This document shows positions 1 to 6,056 of a stretch of 7,053 nt of DNA, in pieces. Below the pieces are notes generated by a model. The model saw only the letters and a list, made by a program, of their open reading frames with translations. It was not told the DNA's origin and did not search any database. The stretch covers positions 1 through 7,053 of the forward strand of contig JAFQRU010000018.1 in the NCBI GenBank assembly GCA_017409915.1. Direction: 5' to 3'. The position numbers and the translations under genes are program-made. The stretch is from Clostridia bacterium. GTDB lineage: Bacteria; Bacillota; Clostridia; Monoglobales; Monoglobaceae. Positions within the stretch are counted from its first letter, which is position 1. The number at the start of each line of letters is the position of its first letter.

Positions 1-71
1 CATAGCTCAGCTGGGAGAGCATCTGCCTTACAAGCAGAGGGTCATAGGTTCGAGCCCTATTGTGCCCACCA
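1..71 (+). tRNA. tRNA-Val (anticodon TAC), 5' end cut by window edge
   Basis: The cloverleaf folds from position 1. The last two bases of the 5' acceptor strand (CA, 1-2) pair with the start of TGTGCCC (61-67). The D arm is GCTC/GAGC (5-8 and 17-20). The anticodon stem is TCTGC/GCAGA (22-26 and 34-38) around the loop CTTACAA, which gives anticodon TAC at 29-31 and reads GTA and other GTN valine codons. The variable loop is 39-43, and the T arm is ATAGG/CCTAT (44-48 and 56-60) around TTCGAGC. The discriminator A68 is followed by an encoded CCA (69-71). About five bases of the 5' acceptor strand lie outside the window. The gene is intact in every part that can be seen. The yceD start codon follows 25 bases downstream on the same strand. 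Confidence 0.96.
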
Positions 72-96
72 TTTTGTTCTTATAAAGGGTGTTTAT

Positions 97-600
97 ATGA
101 CGGTTGATTTATTATCAATTATAAACATTGAAGGCACGGTTTTAAAGGTTAATGACACCATTGACTTTGGAGATAAAGGCGAATTTGATGTTAAATTCGT
201 AGCTCCTGCCGAGGTTGAAGCTACTTTCTCTTCCCTTGGCGGTGAAGTTAATCTTAAAGGAAGGGTTAATTGCTCTGTTGAATATACTTGCGACAGATGC
301 GCGAAAGCTTATCCCGACACTCTTTCCATTGAGTTCGAGGAAGTTTTAAAGAAAGAAACTCCTTTTGAAAACGAGGAAAATACTGATAATGACATTATTT
401 TCTTCAAAGGAAACTCGGTGGATTTAGATGAGATTGTTTATAAAAATATTTTTATGAACATTCCCACTAAAAAGCTTTGCAAGGCCGACTGCAAAGGGCT
501 TTGCGCAAAATGCGGAAAGGACCTCAACAAAGGGGACTGCTCTTGTGACACACGAGAGACTGACCCGAGATTTGATGTTCTTGACAACTTTTTTAAGTAG
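97..600 (+). CDS. yceD: YceD/DUF177 family protein, cysteine-rich, upstream of rpmF
   Basis: A 167-residue protein of the YceD (DUF177) family, a cytoplasmic family whose genes commonly sit directly before rpmF and which is linked to 23S rRNA accumulation and large-subunit biogenesis. The N-terminal half (about 1-80) is a beta-rich domain ending in a CxxC pair (C65, C68). A low-complexity acidic stretch follows (about 88-99). The C-terminal part has the family's cysteine cluster: C128, C132, C136, C139, C148 and C150, within a CKGLCAKCG-DLN-CxC pattern, which suggests metal binding. The ATG at 97 is preceded by AAAGGGTG at 84-91, a suitable ribosome binding site. The length is normal for Firmicute members. 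The gene is probably cotranscribed with rpmF, 54 bases downstream. The family call is strong from the motif and the neighbour. The molecular activity of this protein is not established by its sequence. Confidence 0.93.
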   Translation: MTVDLLSIINIEGTVLKVNDTIDFGDKGEFDVKFVAPAEVEATFSSLGGEVNLKGRVNCSVEYTCDRCAKAYPDTLSIEFEEVLKKETPFENEENTDNDIIFFKGNSVDLDEIVYKNIFMNIPTKKLCKADCKGLCAKCGKDLNKGDCSCDTRETDPRFDVLDNFFK

Positions 601-637
601 ATTATGCAGGGTTTTCCTGTTAAACATTTATTTTTTT

Positions 638-648
638 GGAGAGAGGTG
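638..648 (+). promoter_or_regulatory. Ribosome binding site that fixes the rpmF start
   Basis: GGAGAGAGGTG lies about 6 bases before the ATG at 655. It supports that codon over the in-frame ATG at 604, which would add 17 residues with no likeness to L32. Confidence 0.8.
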
Positions 649-654
649 TATAAA

Positions 655-834
655 ATGGCAGTTCCAAAGAGAAAAACATCAAAAGCAAGAAGAGATAAAA
701 GAAGAGCTAACTGGAAGCTTAGCATTCCTGGTATGATTGCTTGCCCACAGTGCGGTGCATTCAAAATGCCTCACAGAGCTTGTAAGGCTTGTGGTTCTTA
801 CAAGGGCAAGGAAGTCATTAAGGTTGAAGATTAA
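655..834 (+). CDS. rpmF: 50S ribosomal protein L32 (bL32), zinc-binding form
   Basis: A 59-residue basic protein that starts MAVPKRKTSKARRDKRR, the hallmark N-terminus of bacterial ribosomal protein bL32 of the large ribosomal subunit. Four cysteines in two CxxC pairs (C30/C33 and C43/C46) mark the zinc-ribbon form, as opposed to the cysteine-free paralogue that some bacteria make under zinc limitation. The open frame extends upstream to an ATG at 604, but homology begins at the ATG at 655. That codon has a purine-rich ribosome binding site (GGAGAGAGGTG, 638-648) about 6 bases before it, so 655 is chosen. The length matches the family. The gene lies directly after yceD, the classic yceD-rpmF arrangement, and is closed by a terminator 14 bases after its stop codon. 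Confidence 0.98.
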   Translation: MAVPKRKTSKARRDKRRANWKLSIPGMIACPQCGAFKMPHRACKACGSYKGKEVIKVED

Positions 835-848
835 TCTTGTTTAAATTG

Positions 849-884
849 CGGCAGGGCTGAATTTTTTCGGCTTTGCCGTTTTTT
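849..884 (+). terminator. Rho-independent terminator after rpmF
   Basis: CGGCAGGGCTGA (849-860) pairs over 12 positions with TCGGCTTTGCCG (867-878), with three of the pairs being G-U wobbles in RNA. The loop is 6 bases, and the T-run TTTTTT (879-884) follows at once. It begins 14 bases after the rpmF stop codon and should end the yceD-rpmF transcript. Confidence 0.88.
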
Positions 885-897
885 CTGCCCGGATGTA

Positions 898-926
898 TTG
901 AATTTTTTGCAGGTCTGTGCTATTAT
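898..926 (+). promoter_or_regulatory. Candidate sigma-A promoter for the GerMN lipoprotein gene
   Basis: TTGAAT (898-903) is a 4/6 match to the -35 box. It is followed after 17 bases by TATTAT (921-926), a 5/6 match to the -10 box, with an extended -10 TG at 918-919. Transcription would start near 933, almost at the ribosome binding site, so the leader would be only about 15 bases long. The position directly after a terminator and before a gene supports it. The short leader and the weak -35 box keep confidence moderate. Confidence 0.5.
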
Positions 927-932
927 GATTTT

Positions 933-938
933 AAGGAG
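933..938 (+). promoter_or_regulatory. Ribosome binding site that fixes the lipoprotein start
   Basis: AAGGAG lies 9 bases before the ATG at 948. It selects that codon over in-frame upstream ATGs at 873 (inside the terminator hairpin) and 939 (overlapping the end of the ribosome binding site). The 948 start also puts a clean lipoprotein signal peptide at the N-terminus. Confidence 0.85.
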
Positions 939-947
939 ATGATATAT

Positions 948-1478
948 ATGAAAAAAGCAATTATTCTTTTACTCGTAATTTGCATTTTTGCTTTTATTTC
1001 CGGATGTGCTGACTCATCAGCGCCTATATCTGTCAAAGAGACGGAGACCGTAAGTCGGGATGTTACTTTCTATTTCCCTGATGAAGCAGTTATGTATCTT
1101 TGCCCTGAAATTATAAAAGTTAATGCGGATGAAGAAATATTTTTAGAAACTGTTGTTGCATCTATTATAAACGGCCCTGTTTCAGAAGCTTTAAACCCTT
1201 CTGTTTTTGGGGATGTTGATGTATTATCCGTAAAAACAGAAAACGGCATTTGTACAGTTGATTTATCTTCAGAATTTGCCGAATTTAATACAGGTGGCAC
1301 AACCAAAGAGGTTATGGCTATTTATTCTATTGTTAACACTCTTTGCCAGCTTGACGGCGTTGAAAAGGTTAAGATTAATATTGAGGGCGAGGAAAATCCT
1401 GAATTTGGCGGACATTTCAGTTTGGATGAGCCTTTTGAATTTGATATGTCTCTTATGAAAAGTGGCGTAAAAAAATAA
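948..1478 (+). CDS. GerMN-domain lipoprotein (GerM-like, single domain)
   Basis: A 176-residue predicted lipoprotein. Residues 1-19 form a signal peptide with a basic start (MKK) and a hydrophobic core, and they end in a lipobox-like FISGC, so Cys20 would be lipidated and the protein anchored to the outer face of the membrane. A short linker (21-40) leads into one GerMN domain (about 45-150). The domain includes the typical helix with the LCQLDGVEKVKINIEG-type ending, in which the usual family pattern is a leucine-rich helix, GV, then a short beta strand. Bacillus GerM has two such domains and belongs to the SpoIIIA-SpoIIQ sporulation complex. Single-domain members are common in Clostridia and mostly uncharacterised, so a sporulation or cell-envelope role is only inference. 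The gene stands alone between two terminators, with its own candidate promoter. The open frame continues upstream to 873, but 948 is the supported start. Confidence 0.85.
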   Translation: MKKAIILLLVICIFAFISGCADSSAPISVKETETVSRDVTFYFPDEAVMYLCPEIIKVNADEEIFLETVVASIINGPVSEALNPSVFGDVDVLSVKTENGICTVDLSSEFAEFNTGGTTKEVMAIYSIVNTLCQLDGVEKVKINIEGEENPEFGGHFSLDEPFEFDMSLMKSGVKK

Positions 1479-1510
1479 GCGTGATGCCTTTGGCATCACG
1501 CTTTCCTTTT
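1479..1510 (+). terminator. Rho-independent terminator after the GerMN lipoprotein gene
   Basis: GCGTGATGCC (1479-1488) and GGCATCACGC (1492-1501) form a perfect 10-bp stem with a 3-base loop, followed by the T-rich stretch TTTCCTTTT (1502-1510). The hairpin begins directly after the TAA stop codon. The T-run is interrupted by CC but is still convincing. Confidence 0.9.
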
Positions 1511-1545
1511 GAGAAAAATCATTCTTATAATAACAAAATATTTCG

Positions 1546-1560
1546 CCCTCGTCAAGAGGG
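1546..1560 (+). repeat. Small GC-rich inverted repeat in the A+T-rich gap before carA
   Basis: CCCTC (1546-1550) and GAGGG (1556-1560) form a perfect 5-bp stem around GTCAA, and a G-U pair can extend it by one. It stands out in a very A+T-rich spacer. No T-run follows on either strand, so it is not a terminator. It lies about 80 bases before the carA -35 box and is therefore outside the predicted carA transcript. No function can be read from it. Confidence 0.35.
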
Positions 1561-1606
1561 TAAATAAAATTTCTATATCTTTGTGAAAAACTGTGTATTT
1601 AAAGCC

Positions 1607-1618
1607 CATAATATTATG
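1607..1618. promoter_or_regulatory. 12-bp perfect palindrome upstream of the carAB promoter, possible operator
   Basis: CATAATATTATG is its own reverse complement. Its centre lies about 62 bases before the predicted carA transcription start, a spacing often used by activators that bind upstream of the -35 box. It is loosely reminiscent of A+T-rich regulator sites such as ArgR boxes but does not match that longer consensus well. In DNA this rich in A+T such a palindrome can arise by chance. Confidence 0.25.
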
Positions 1619-1638
1619 CAAAAATTAAAATATAAAAG

Positions 1639-1668
1639 TTGACACAGGTTACTTTTAGATGTTATAAT
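1639..1668 (+). promoter_or_regulatory. Sigma-A promoter of the carAB operon
   Basis: A consensus -35 box TTGACA (1639-1644) is followed after 18 bases by a consensus -10 box TATAAT (1663-1668), and an extended -10 TG sits at 1660-1661. Transcription should start near 1674-1677, giving a leader of about 50 bases before carA. That leader shows no PyrR-type anti-terminator/terminator pair and no strong hairpin. Both boxes match consensus fully, so this is expected to be a strong promoter. Confidence 0.85.
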
Positions 1669-1712
1669 AATAAATTAGAGTATTATGGTTTTTTATCATA
1701 TAAAATCAGAAT

Positions 1713-1719
1713 AGGGGGA
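1713..1719 (+). promoter_or_regulatory. Ribosome binding site supporting the GTG start of carA
   Basis: AGGGGGA lies about 7 bases before GTG (1727-1729). No suitably placed ATG exists in frame, and the family homology (AKIFDRKLVLEDG) begins at this codon. Confidence 0.8.
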
Positions 1720-1726
1720 CAAGCCG

Positions 1727-2824
1727 GTGGCAAAAATTTTTGACAGAAAATTAGTTTTAGAAGACGGAACCCAGTATTTAGGTTTTGGCTTTGGCGGAAA
1801 GAAAAGCAGCGTTTGCGAAGTTGTTTTTGATACTTCCATGGTTGGATATCAGGAGGTCGTTTCTGACCCTTCCTACACTTCTCAAATGGTTGTTATGACT
1901 TATCCGCTTATTGGTAATTATGGAATTGTTGAGGATGATTTTGAATCTAAAAACCCGACAATCGGAGGTCTTATCGTTAGGGACTATAACGATATGCCAA
2001 GCAATTTCAGATATACAAAGACCTTATCCGAGGTTTTGGAGGAAAATAACATTCCCGGTATTTATGGAGTTGACACAAGAAAGCTCGCTCGCTTTATAAG
2101 AGAAAACGGCTCAATGCGAGGAATTATAACCGACATTTCCGTTTCAAACGAAGAAGCAGTTAAAATGATTGAGAGCACACCTATCCCCCATGACAGTGTT
2201 GCTAAAATAAGCTGTAAGAAGCGTTGGTATGCAAGAACATCCAACCACAAGTTCAATGTTGTTGTTATCGACTGCGGAATTAAGCTTAACATTATTGAAA
2301 AGCTTAAAGAAAGAGGCTGTAATGTTACAGTTGTTCCTTATAACACAACGGCTAGCGAAATTGAGTTTATGAACCCTGACGGCGTTTTCGTTTCAAACGG
2401 TCCGGGAAGCCCTGAGGATGTTCCTGAAATTGTTGAAACAGTTAAAGCGCTTATTGGAAAATATCCAATCTTCGGTGTTTGCCTTGGCCATCAGATTATA
2501 AACCTCGCTTACGGCGCAAAGGTTTGCAAGCTTAAATTCGGACACAGAGGTTCAAACCACCCGGTTAAGAATCTTATAACAGGCAAAATCGATGTGGTTT
2601 GCCAGAATCACGGCTACGCTGTTGATGAAAAATCCTTAGAGAAAACAAAACTTACCCTTACCCATATAAACATTTTAGACGGCACAGTTGAAGGAACTGC
2701 CTGCCCCTCTGACAAGGTTTACTCCGTGCAGTATCTTCCTGAAAAACAGCCGGGACCAAACCCAGTTAAATGCTTATATGACCAGTTTGTTGATATTATG
2801 GAAGGGGGAAATATAAATGCCTAA
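1727..2824 (+). CDS. carA: Carbamoyl phosphate synthase small (glutaminase) subunit, catalytic His replaced
   Basis: A 365-residue CarA, the subunit that hydrolyses glutamine and passes ammonia to CarB for carbamoyl phosphate synthesis in the cytoplasm. The N-terminal CPSase domain (about 1-150) carries GYQEVVSDPSYTSQ (40-53). The C-terminal class I glutamine amidotransferase domain (about 177-360) has SNGPGSPED (223-231), GVCLGHQ with the nucleophile C252, FGHRGSNHPV (271-280) and QNHGYAVD (293-300). The usual HPE motif that supplies the catalytic His and Glu reads YLPE: L337 replaces His, while E339 is kept. The following residues (KQPGPNP) also differ from the usual AS/SAPGPxD. Codon 337 is CTT, one base from CAT. 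The rest of the gene is full length and in frame, so this is not a decayed gene overall. The start is GTG, chosen from the ribosome binding site at 1713-1719. The gene overlaps carB by 8 bases. The identity is certain; glutaminase activity is in doubt. Confidence 0.96.
   Translation: MAKIFDRKLVLEDGTQYLGFGFGGKKSSVCEVVFDTSMVGYQEVVSDPSYTSQMVVMTYPLIGNYGIVEDDFESKNPTIGGLIVRDYNDMPSNFRYTKTLSEVLEENNIPGIYGVDTRKLARFIRENGSMRGIITDISVSNEEAVKMIESTPIPHDSVAKISCKKRWYARTSNHKFNVVVIDCGIKLNIIEKLKERGCNVTVVPYNTTASEIEFMNPDGVFVSNGPGSPEDVPEIVETVKALIGKYPIFGVCLGHQIINLAYGAKVCKLKFGHRGSNHPVKNLITGKIDVVCQNHGYAVDEKSLEKTKLTLTHINILDGTVEGTACPSDKVYSVQYLPEKQPGPNPVKCLYDQFVDIMEGGNINA
2802..2809 (+). promoter_or_regulatory. carB ribosome binding site within the carA 3' end
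   Basis: AAGGGGGA lies inside the last codons of carA, about 7 bases before the carB ATG at 2817. Together with the 8-base gene overlap it suggests coupled translation and balanced output of the two subunits. Confidence 0.8.
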
Positions 2825-5800
2825 GCGCAAGGATATAAAAAAGGTTTTAGTTATCGGCTCAGGCCCGATTATTATCGGTCAGGCAGCAGAGTTCGACTAT
2901 GCAGGAACTCAGGCTTGTCTTGCTCTTAAAGAAGAGGGCTATGAAGTTATTTTGGTTAACTCAAACCCAGCGACAATAATGACAGACACAACCATTGCCG
3001 ACAAGGTTTATATGGAGCCTCTTACTCTTGAATATGTTGCAAAGATTTTAAGATATGAGCGTCCTGACGCTATCGTTCCCGGAATCGGCGGACAGACAGG
3101 CTTAAACCTTGCTATGCAGCTTGCAAGAAAAGGAATTCTTGCAGAGTGTCAGGTTGAGCTTTTAGGAACAAGCTGCGAAAGTATCGAAAGAGCCGAAGAC
3201 AGAGAGCTTTTCAAAGAACTTTGTGAAGAGCTTGGCGAACCCGTTCTTCCATCTTTAATCGCAACGAGTATGGAAGAAGGTATCAAAGCCGCAGAAGAAA
3301 TCGGCTATCCGGTTGTTCTTCGTCCTGCCTTTACTCTTGGCGGAACAGGCGGCGGTTTTGCCGACAACGAAGAAGAACTTTGCGAAATAATGAAAAACGC
3401 TCTTCAACTTTCCCCCGTTGGTCAGGTTTTGGTTGAAAAGAGCATCAAAGGTTATAAAGAAATCGAATTTGAGGTTATGCGCGACAGCAACGATACTGCA
3501 ATAACAATTTGTAGTATGGAAAATATGGACCCTGTTGGTATCCACACAGGTGACAGTATTGTTGTTGCTCCTGCTCAGACCTTAACAAGCAAGGAATATA
3601 ATATGCTCCGCGATGCGGCACTTCGCCTCATCCGTGCCCTTAAAATCGAGGGTGGCTGTAATGTTCAGTTTGCTCTTGACCCACAGTCATTTACCTATTT
3701 CGTAATCGAGGTTAACCCACGAGTTTCCCGCTCCTCTGCTCTTGCATCAAAGGCAAGCGGATACCCAATCGCAAGGGTTACAGCAAAGGTTGCGGTTGGT
3801 ATGACACTTGACGAGATTAAACTTGCAAACATTCCTGCAAGCTTTGAGCCGTCTCTTGACTATGTTGTTACAAAGATGCCTCGTTTCCCATTTGATAAGT
3901 TCGCCAAGGCTTCAAACAAGCTTGGAACTCAGATGAAGGCAACGGGCGAAGTTATGAGCATCGGCAGAACTTTGGAAGAAAGTCTTCTTAAAGCTATCCG
4001 ATCCCTTGAAATCGGGGTTTGCCATATTTATATGTCAAAGTTCGACCAGAGCAAAATGTCTGTTGATGACCTTTTAGCTTACATTGCAGAGGGCACAGAC
4101 GACAGAATTTATGCCATCGCTCAGCTTATGTGGCTGGGAGTTGACCACAGCAGAATTTGCAATATAACCCATATCGATATGTTCTTCCTTGACAAAATCA
4201 AAAACATTGTTGACCTTGAAAGAGTTTTAGAGGCCGAAGAAAACATCGGTAATATTGACGCTCTTAAAGAGGCTAAGAAGATGGGATTTTCCGATAAATA
4301 TATCGCTCACCTTTGGAAAACCGATGAGGATGCAATTTATAATCTCCGTAAGGAAAACAGCATCTTCCCTGTTTACAAGATGATTGATACTTGCGCAAGT
4401 GAGTTCCCTGGCTACATCCCTTATCTCTACTCAACTTATGAAGATGAGAACGAATCAATTGTCAGCGACAAGAAGAAAATTATCGTTTTGGGTTCAGGTC
4501 CTATTCGTATCGGTCAGGGCGTTGAGTTTGACTATTCAACAGTTCACGCAGTTAAGACCATCAAGGAATACGGCTATGAATCAATTATAATCAACAATAA
4601 CCCTGAAACAGTCTCAACAGACTACACAACAAGCGACAAGCTCTATTTTGAGCCTCTCACCGTTGAAGATGTTATGAATATTGTTGAACTTGAAAAGCCG
4701 ATGGGCGTTATCGCATCCCTTGGCGGACAGACTGCAATCAACTTAGCTGAGCCACTTATGAAGCGCGGTGTTAAGATTATCGGAACAGATGTTGACGCTA
4801 TTGAAAGAGCTGAAAACCGTGACTCCTTTGAACACATTATGAATGTTTTAGGCATTCCGCAGCCAAAGGGTAAGGCGGTTACAAAGATTGAAGACGGCGT
4901 TAACGCTGCAAAGGAAATCGGCTATCCTGTTCTTGTTCGTCCAAGCTATGTTTTAGGCGGACGAGCAATGCAGATTGTAAACAGCGAGGAAGGCCTTCGC
5001 CACTACCTCAAAACTGCCGTTGAAATCGACGAGGATAAACCTGTTTTGGTTGATAAATATATCGTTGGTAAAGAAGTTGAAGTTGACGCAGTTTGCGACG
5101 GCGAAAATGTTTTCATCCCGGGAATTATGGAGCATGTTGAAAGAACAGGCGTTCACTCCGGCGACAGTATCAGCATTTACCCGACATTCAGTATTTCCGA
5201 CAAGGTTAAGGAAGTTATTATTGACTATTCAAAGCGCCTCGCTCTTGGCATAGGCATTGTTGGTCTTTATAATATCCAGTTTATCGTTGATAAAAACGAT
5301 GATGTTTATGTTATCGAGGTTAACCCTCGTTCTTCAAGAACCGTTCCTTTCTTATCCAAGGCAACAGGCTTCTCTCTTGCCGACATCGCAACTCTTGCAA
5401 TCCTTGGAAAGACTCTTCCTGAGCAGGGCATAACAGAGATTTATCCTAAGGAAAAGAGCAGATGGTATGTTAAAGTTCCTGCCTTCTCCTTCTCAAAAAT
5501 CAGAGGCCTTGACGCTTACCTCTCCCCTGAAATGAAGTCAACAGGTGAGGCAATCGGCTACGACAAGAGCAGAACAAGAGCTCTTTACAAGGCTCTTCAA
5601 GCATCAGGAATGAATGTTGTTAACTACGGAACAATCTTCGTCTCTCTTGCTGACAAAGACAAAGAAGAGGCTCTCCCTCTTATCGAGAGATTCTATAAAA
5701 TGGGCTTTAACATCGAGGCTACAAAAGGAACAGCCAACTTCCTTAAATCCCACGGAATTAAGACAAGAATCAAAAAGAAACTCAAAGAGGGCAGCGAGGA

Positions 5801-6014
5801 AATTTTAGAGTCAATCCGCAAAGGATATGTAAACTATGTTATCAACACCCGTGATATTGGCGAAATGGACGAAGAGTCAGACGGATATATGATTCGTCGT
5901 TGCGCCGTTGAAAACAATGTTACAATGTTTACGGCTCTTGACACCGTTCACGGTCTACTTGATGTTTTAGAAGAAATGACAATCTGCATTTCAACTATCG
6001 ACAGCGAAGAATAG
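2817..6014 (+). CDS. carB: Carbamoyl phosphate synthase large subunit
   Basis: A 1065-residue CarB (about 1073 in E. coli), which makes carbamoyl phosphate from bicarbonate, ammonia and two ATP for pyrimidine and arginine synthesis. Two homologous halves reflect an ancient internal duplication, seen as GSGPIIIGQAAEFDY (14-28) and GSGPIRIGQGVEFDY (559-573). The carboxyphosphate ATP-grasp domain (about 1-400) has R129, R169, the glycine-rich loop GGTGGG (175-180), Q284, E298 and N300. The oligomerisation domain is about 401-550. The carbamoyl phosphate ATP-grasp domain (about 551-930) has R708, GGRAM (714-718), Q821, E834 and N836. The C-terminal MGS-like allosteric domain (about 931-1065) keeps the pyrimidine-nucleotide-binding pattern ATKGTA (968-973), the KKKLKEG lysines (986-992) and INT (1009-1011), so UMP inhibition is likely. 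All motifs I could check are intact, in contrast to CarA. The start overlaps the carA stop codon, and a terminator follows 12 bases after the stop. Confidence 0.99.
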   Translation: MPKRKDIKKVLVIGSGPIIIGQAAEFDYAGTQACLALKEEGYEVILVNSNPATIMTDTTIADKVYMEPLTLEYVAKILRYERPDAIVPGIGGQTGLNLAMQLARKGILAECQVELLGTSCESIERAEDRELFKELCEELGEPVLPSLIATSMEEGIKAAEEIGYPVVLRPAFTLGGTGGGFADNEEELCEIMKNALQLSPVGQVLVEKSIKGYKEIEFEVMRDSNDTAITICSMENMDPVGIHTGDSIVVAPAQTLTSKEYNMLRDAALRLIRALKIEGGCNVQFALDPQSFTYFVIEVNPRVSRSSALASKASGYPIARVTAKVAVGMTLDEIKLANIPASFEPSLDYVVTKMPRFPFDKFAKASNKLGTQMKATGEVMSIGRTLEESLLKAIRSLEIGVCHIYMSKFDQSKMSVDDLLAYIAEGTDDRIYAIAQLMWLGVDHSRICNITHIDMFFLDKIKNIVDLERVLEAEENIGNIDALKEAKKMGFSDKYIAHLWKTDEDAIYNLRKENSIFPVYKMIDTCASEFPGYIPYLYSTYEDENESIVSDKKKIIVLGSGPIRIGQGVEFDYSTVHAVKTIKEYGYESIIINNNPETVSTDYTTSDKLYFEPLTVEDVMNIVELEKPMGVIASLGGQTAINLAEPLMKRGVKIIGTDVDAIERAENRDSFEHIMNVLGIPQPKGKAVTKIEDGVNAAKEIGYPVLVRPSYVLGGRAMQIVNSEEGLRHYLKTAVEIDEDKPVLVDKYIVGKEVEVDAVCDGENVFIPGIMEHVERTGVHSGDSISIYPTFSISDKVKEVIIDYSKRLALGIGIVGLYNIQFIVDKNDDVYVIEVNPRSSRTVPFLSKATGFSLADIATLAILGKTLPEQGITEIYPKEKSRWYVKVPAFSFSKIRGLDAYLSPEMKSTGEAIGYDKSRTRALYKALQASGMNVVNYGTIFVSLADKDKEEALPLIERFYKMGFNIEATKGTANFLKSHGIKTRIKKKLKEGSEEILESIRKGYVNYVINTRDIGEMDEESDGYMIRRCAVENNVTMFTALDTVHGLLDVLEEMTICISTIDSEE

Positions 6015-6026
6015 ATAAAAAAATTA

Positions 6027-6056
6027 AACCCCCGAAATTTTCGGGGGTTATTTTTT
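6027..6056. terminator. Bidirectional Rho-independent terminator between carB and trkH
   Basis: AACCCCCGAA (6027-6036) pairs perfectly with TTCGGGGGTT (6040-6049) around a 3-base loop. A T-run follows on the plus strand (6051-6056), and an A-run on the left (around 6017-6023) supplies the T-run for the minus strand. It can end both carAB and the convergent trkH. The trkH stop codon (6055-6057) sits inside the plus-strand T-run. Confidence 0.93.

Noticed and set aside
607..637. Small CAGG/CCTG hairpin followed at a distance by a T-run between yceD and rpmF
   Set aside because: The stem is only 4 bp and the T-run starts about 10 bases later, so it is not a credible terminator or attenuator. 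The T-run simply precedes the rpmF ribosome binding site.
438..764. 108-codon open frame on the minus strand across the end of yceD and the start of rpmF
   Set aside because: It lies antisense to two well-supported genes, has no ribosome binding site or family likeness, and is explained as a shadow frame.
873..947. Upstream extension of the GerMN lipoprotein reading frame
   Set aside because: It begins inside the rpmF terminator hairpin and would bury the signal peptide. The ribosome binding site and lipobox both favour the start at 948.
1526..1531. Perfect TATAAT just after the lipoprotein terminator
   Set aside because: No acceptable -35 box lies 15-19 bases upstream (TTTCCTT only). A much better promoter sits at 1639-1668.
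2817..6014. Two similar halves of carB as a recent tandem duplication or misassembly
   Set aside because: The internal similarity is the known ancient duplication of all bacterial CarB proteins, and the halves are strongly diverged.
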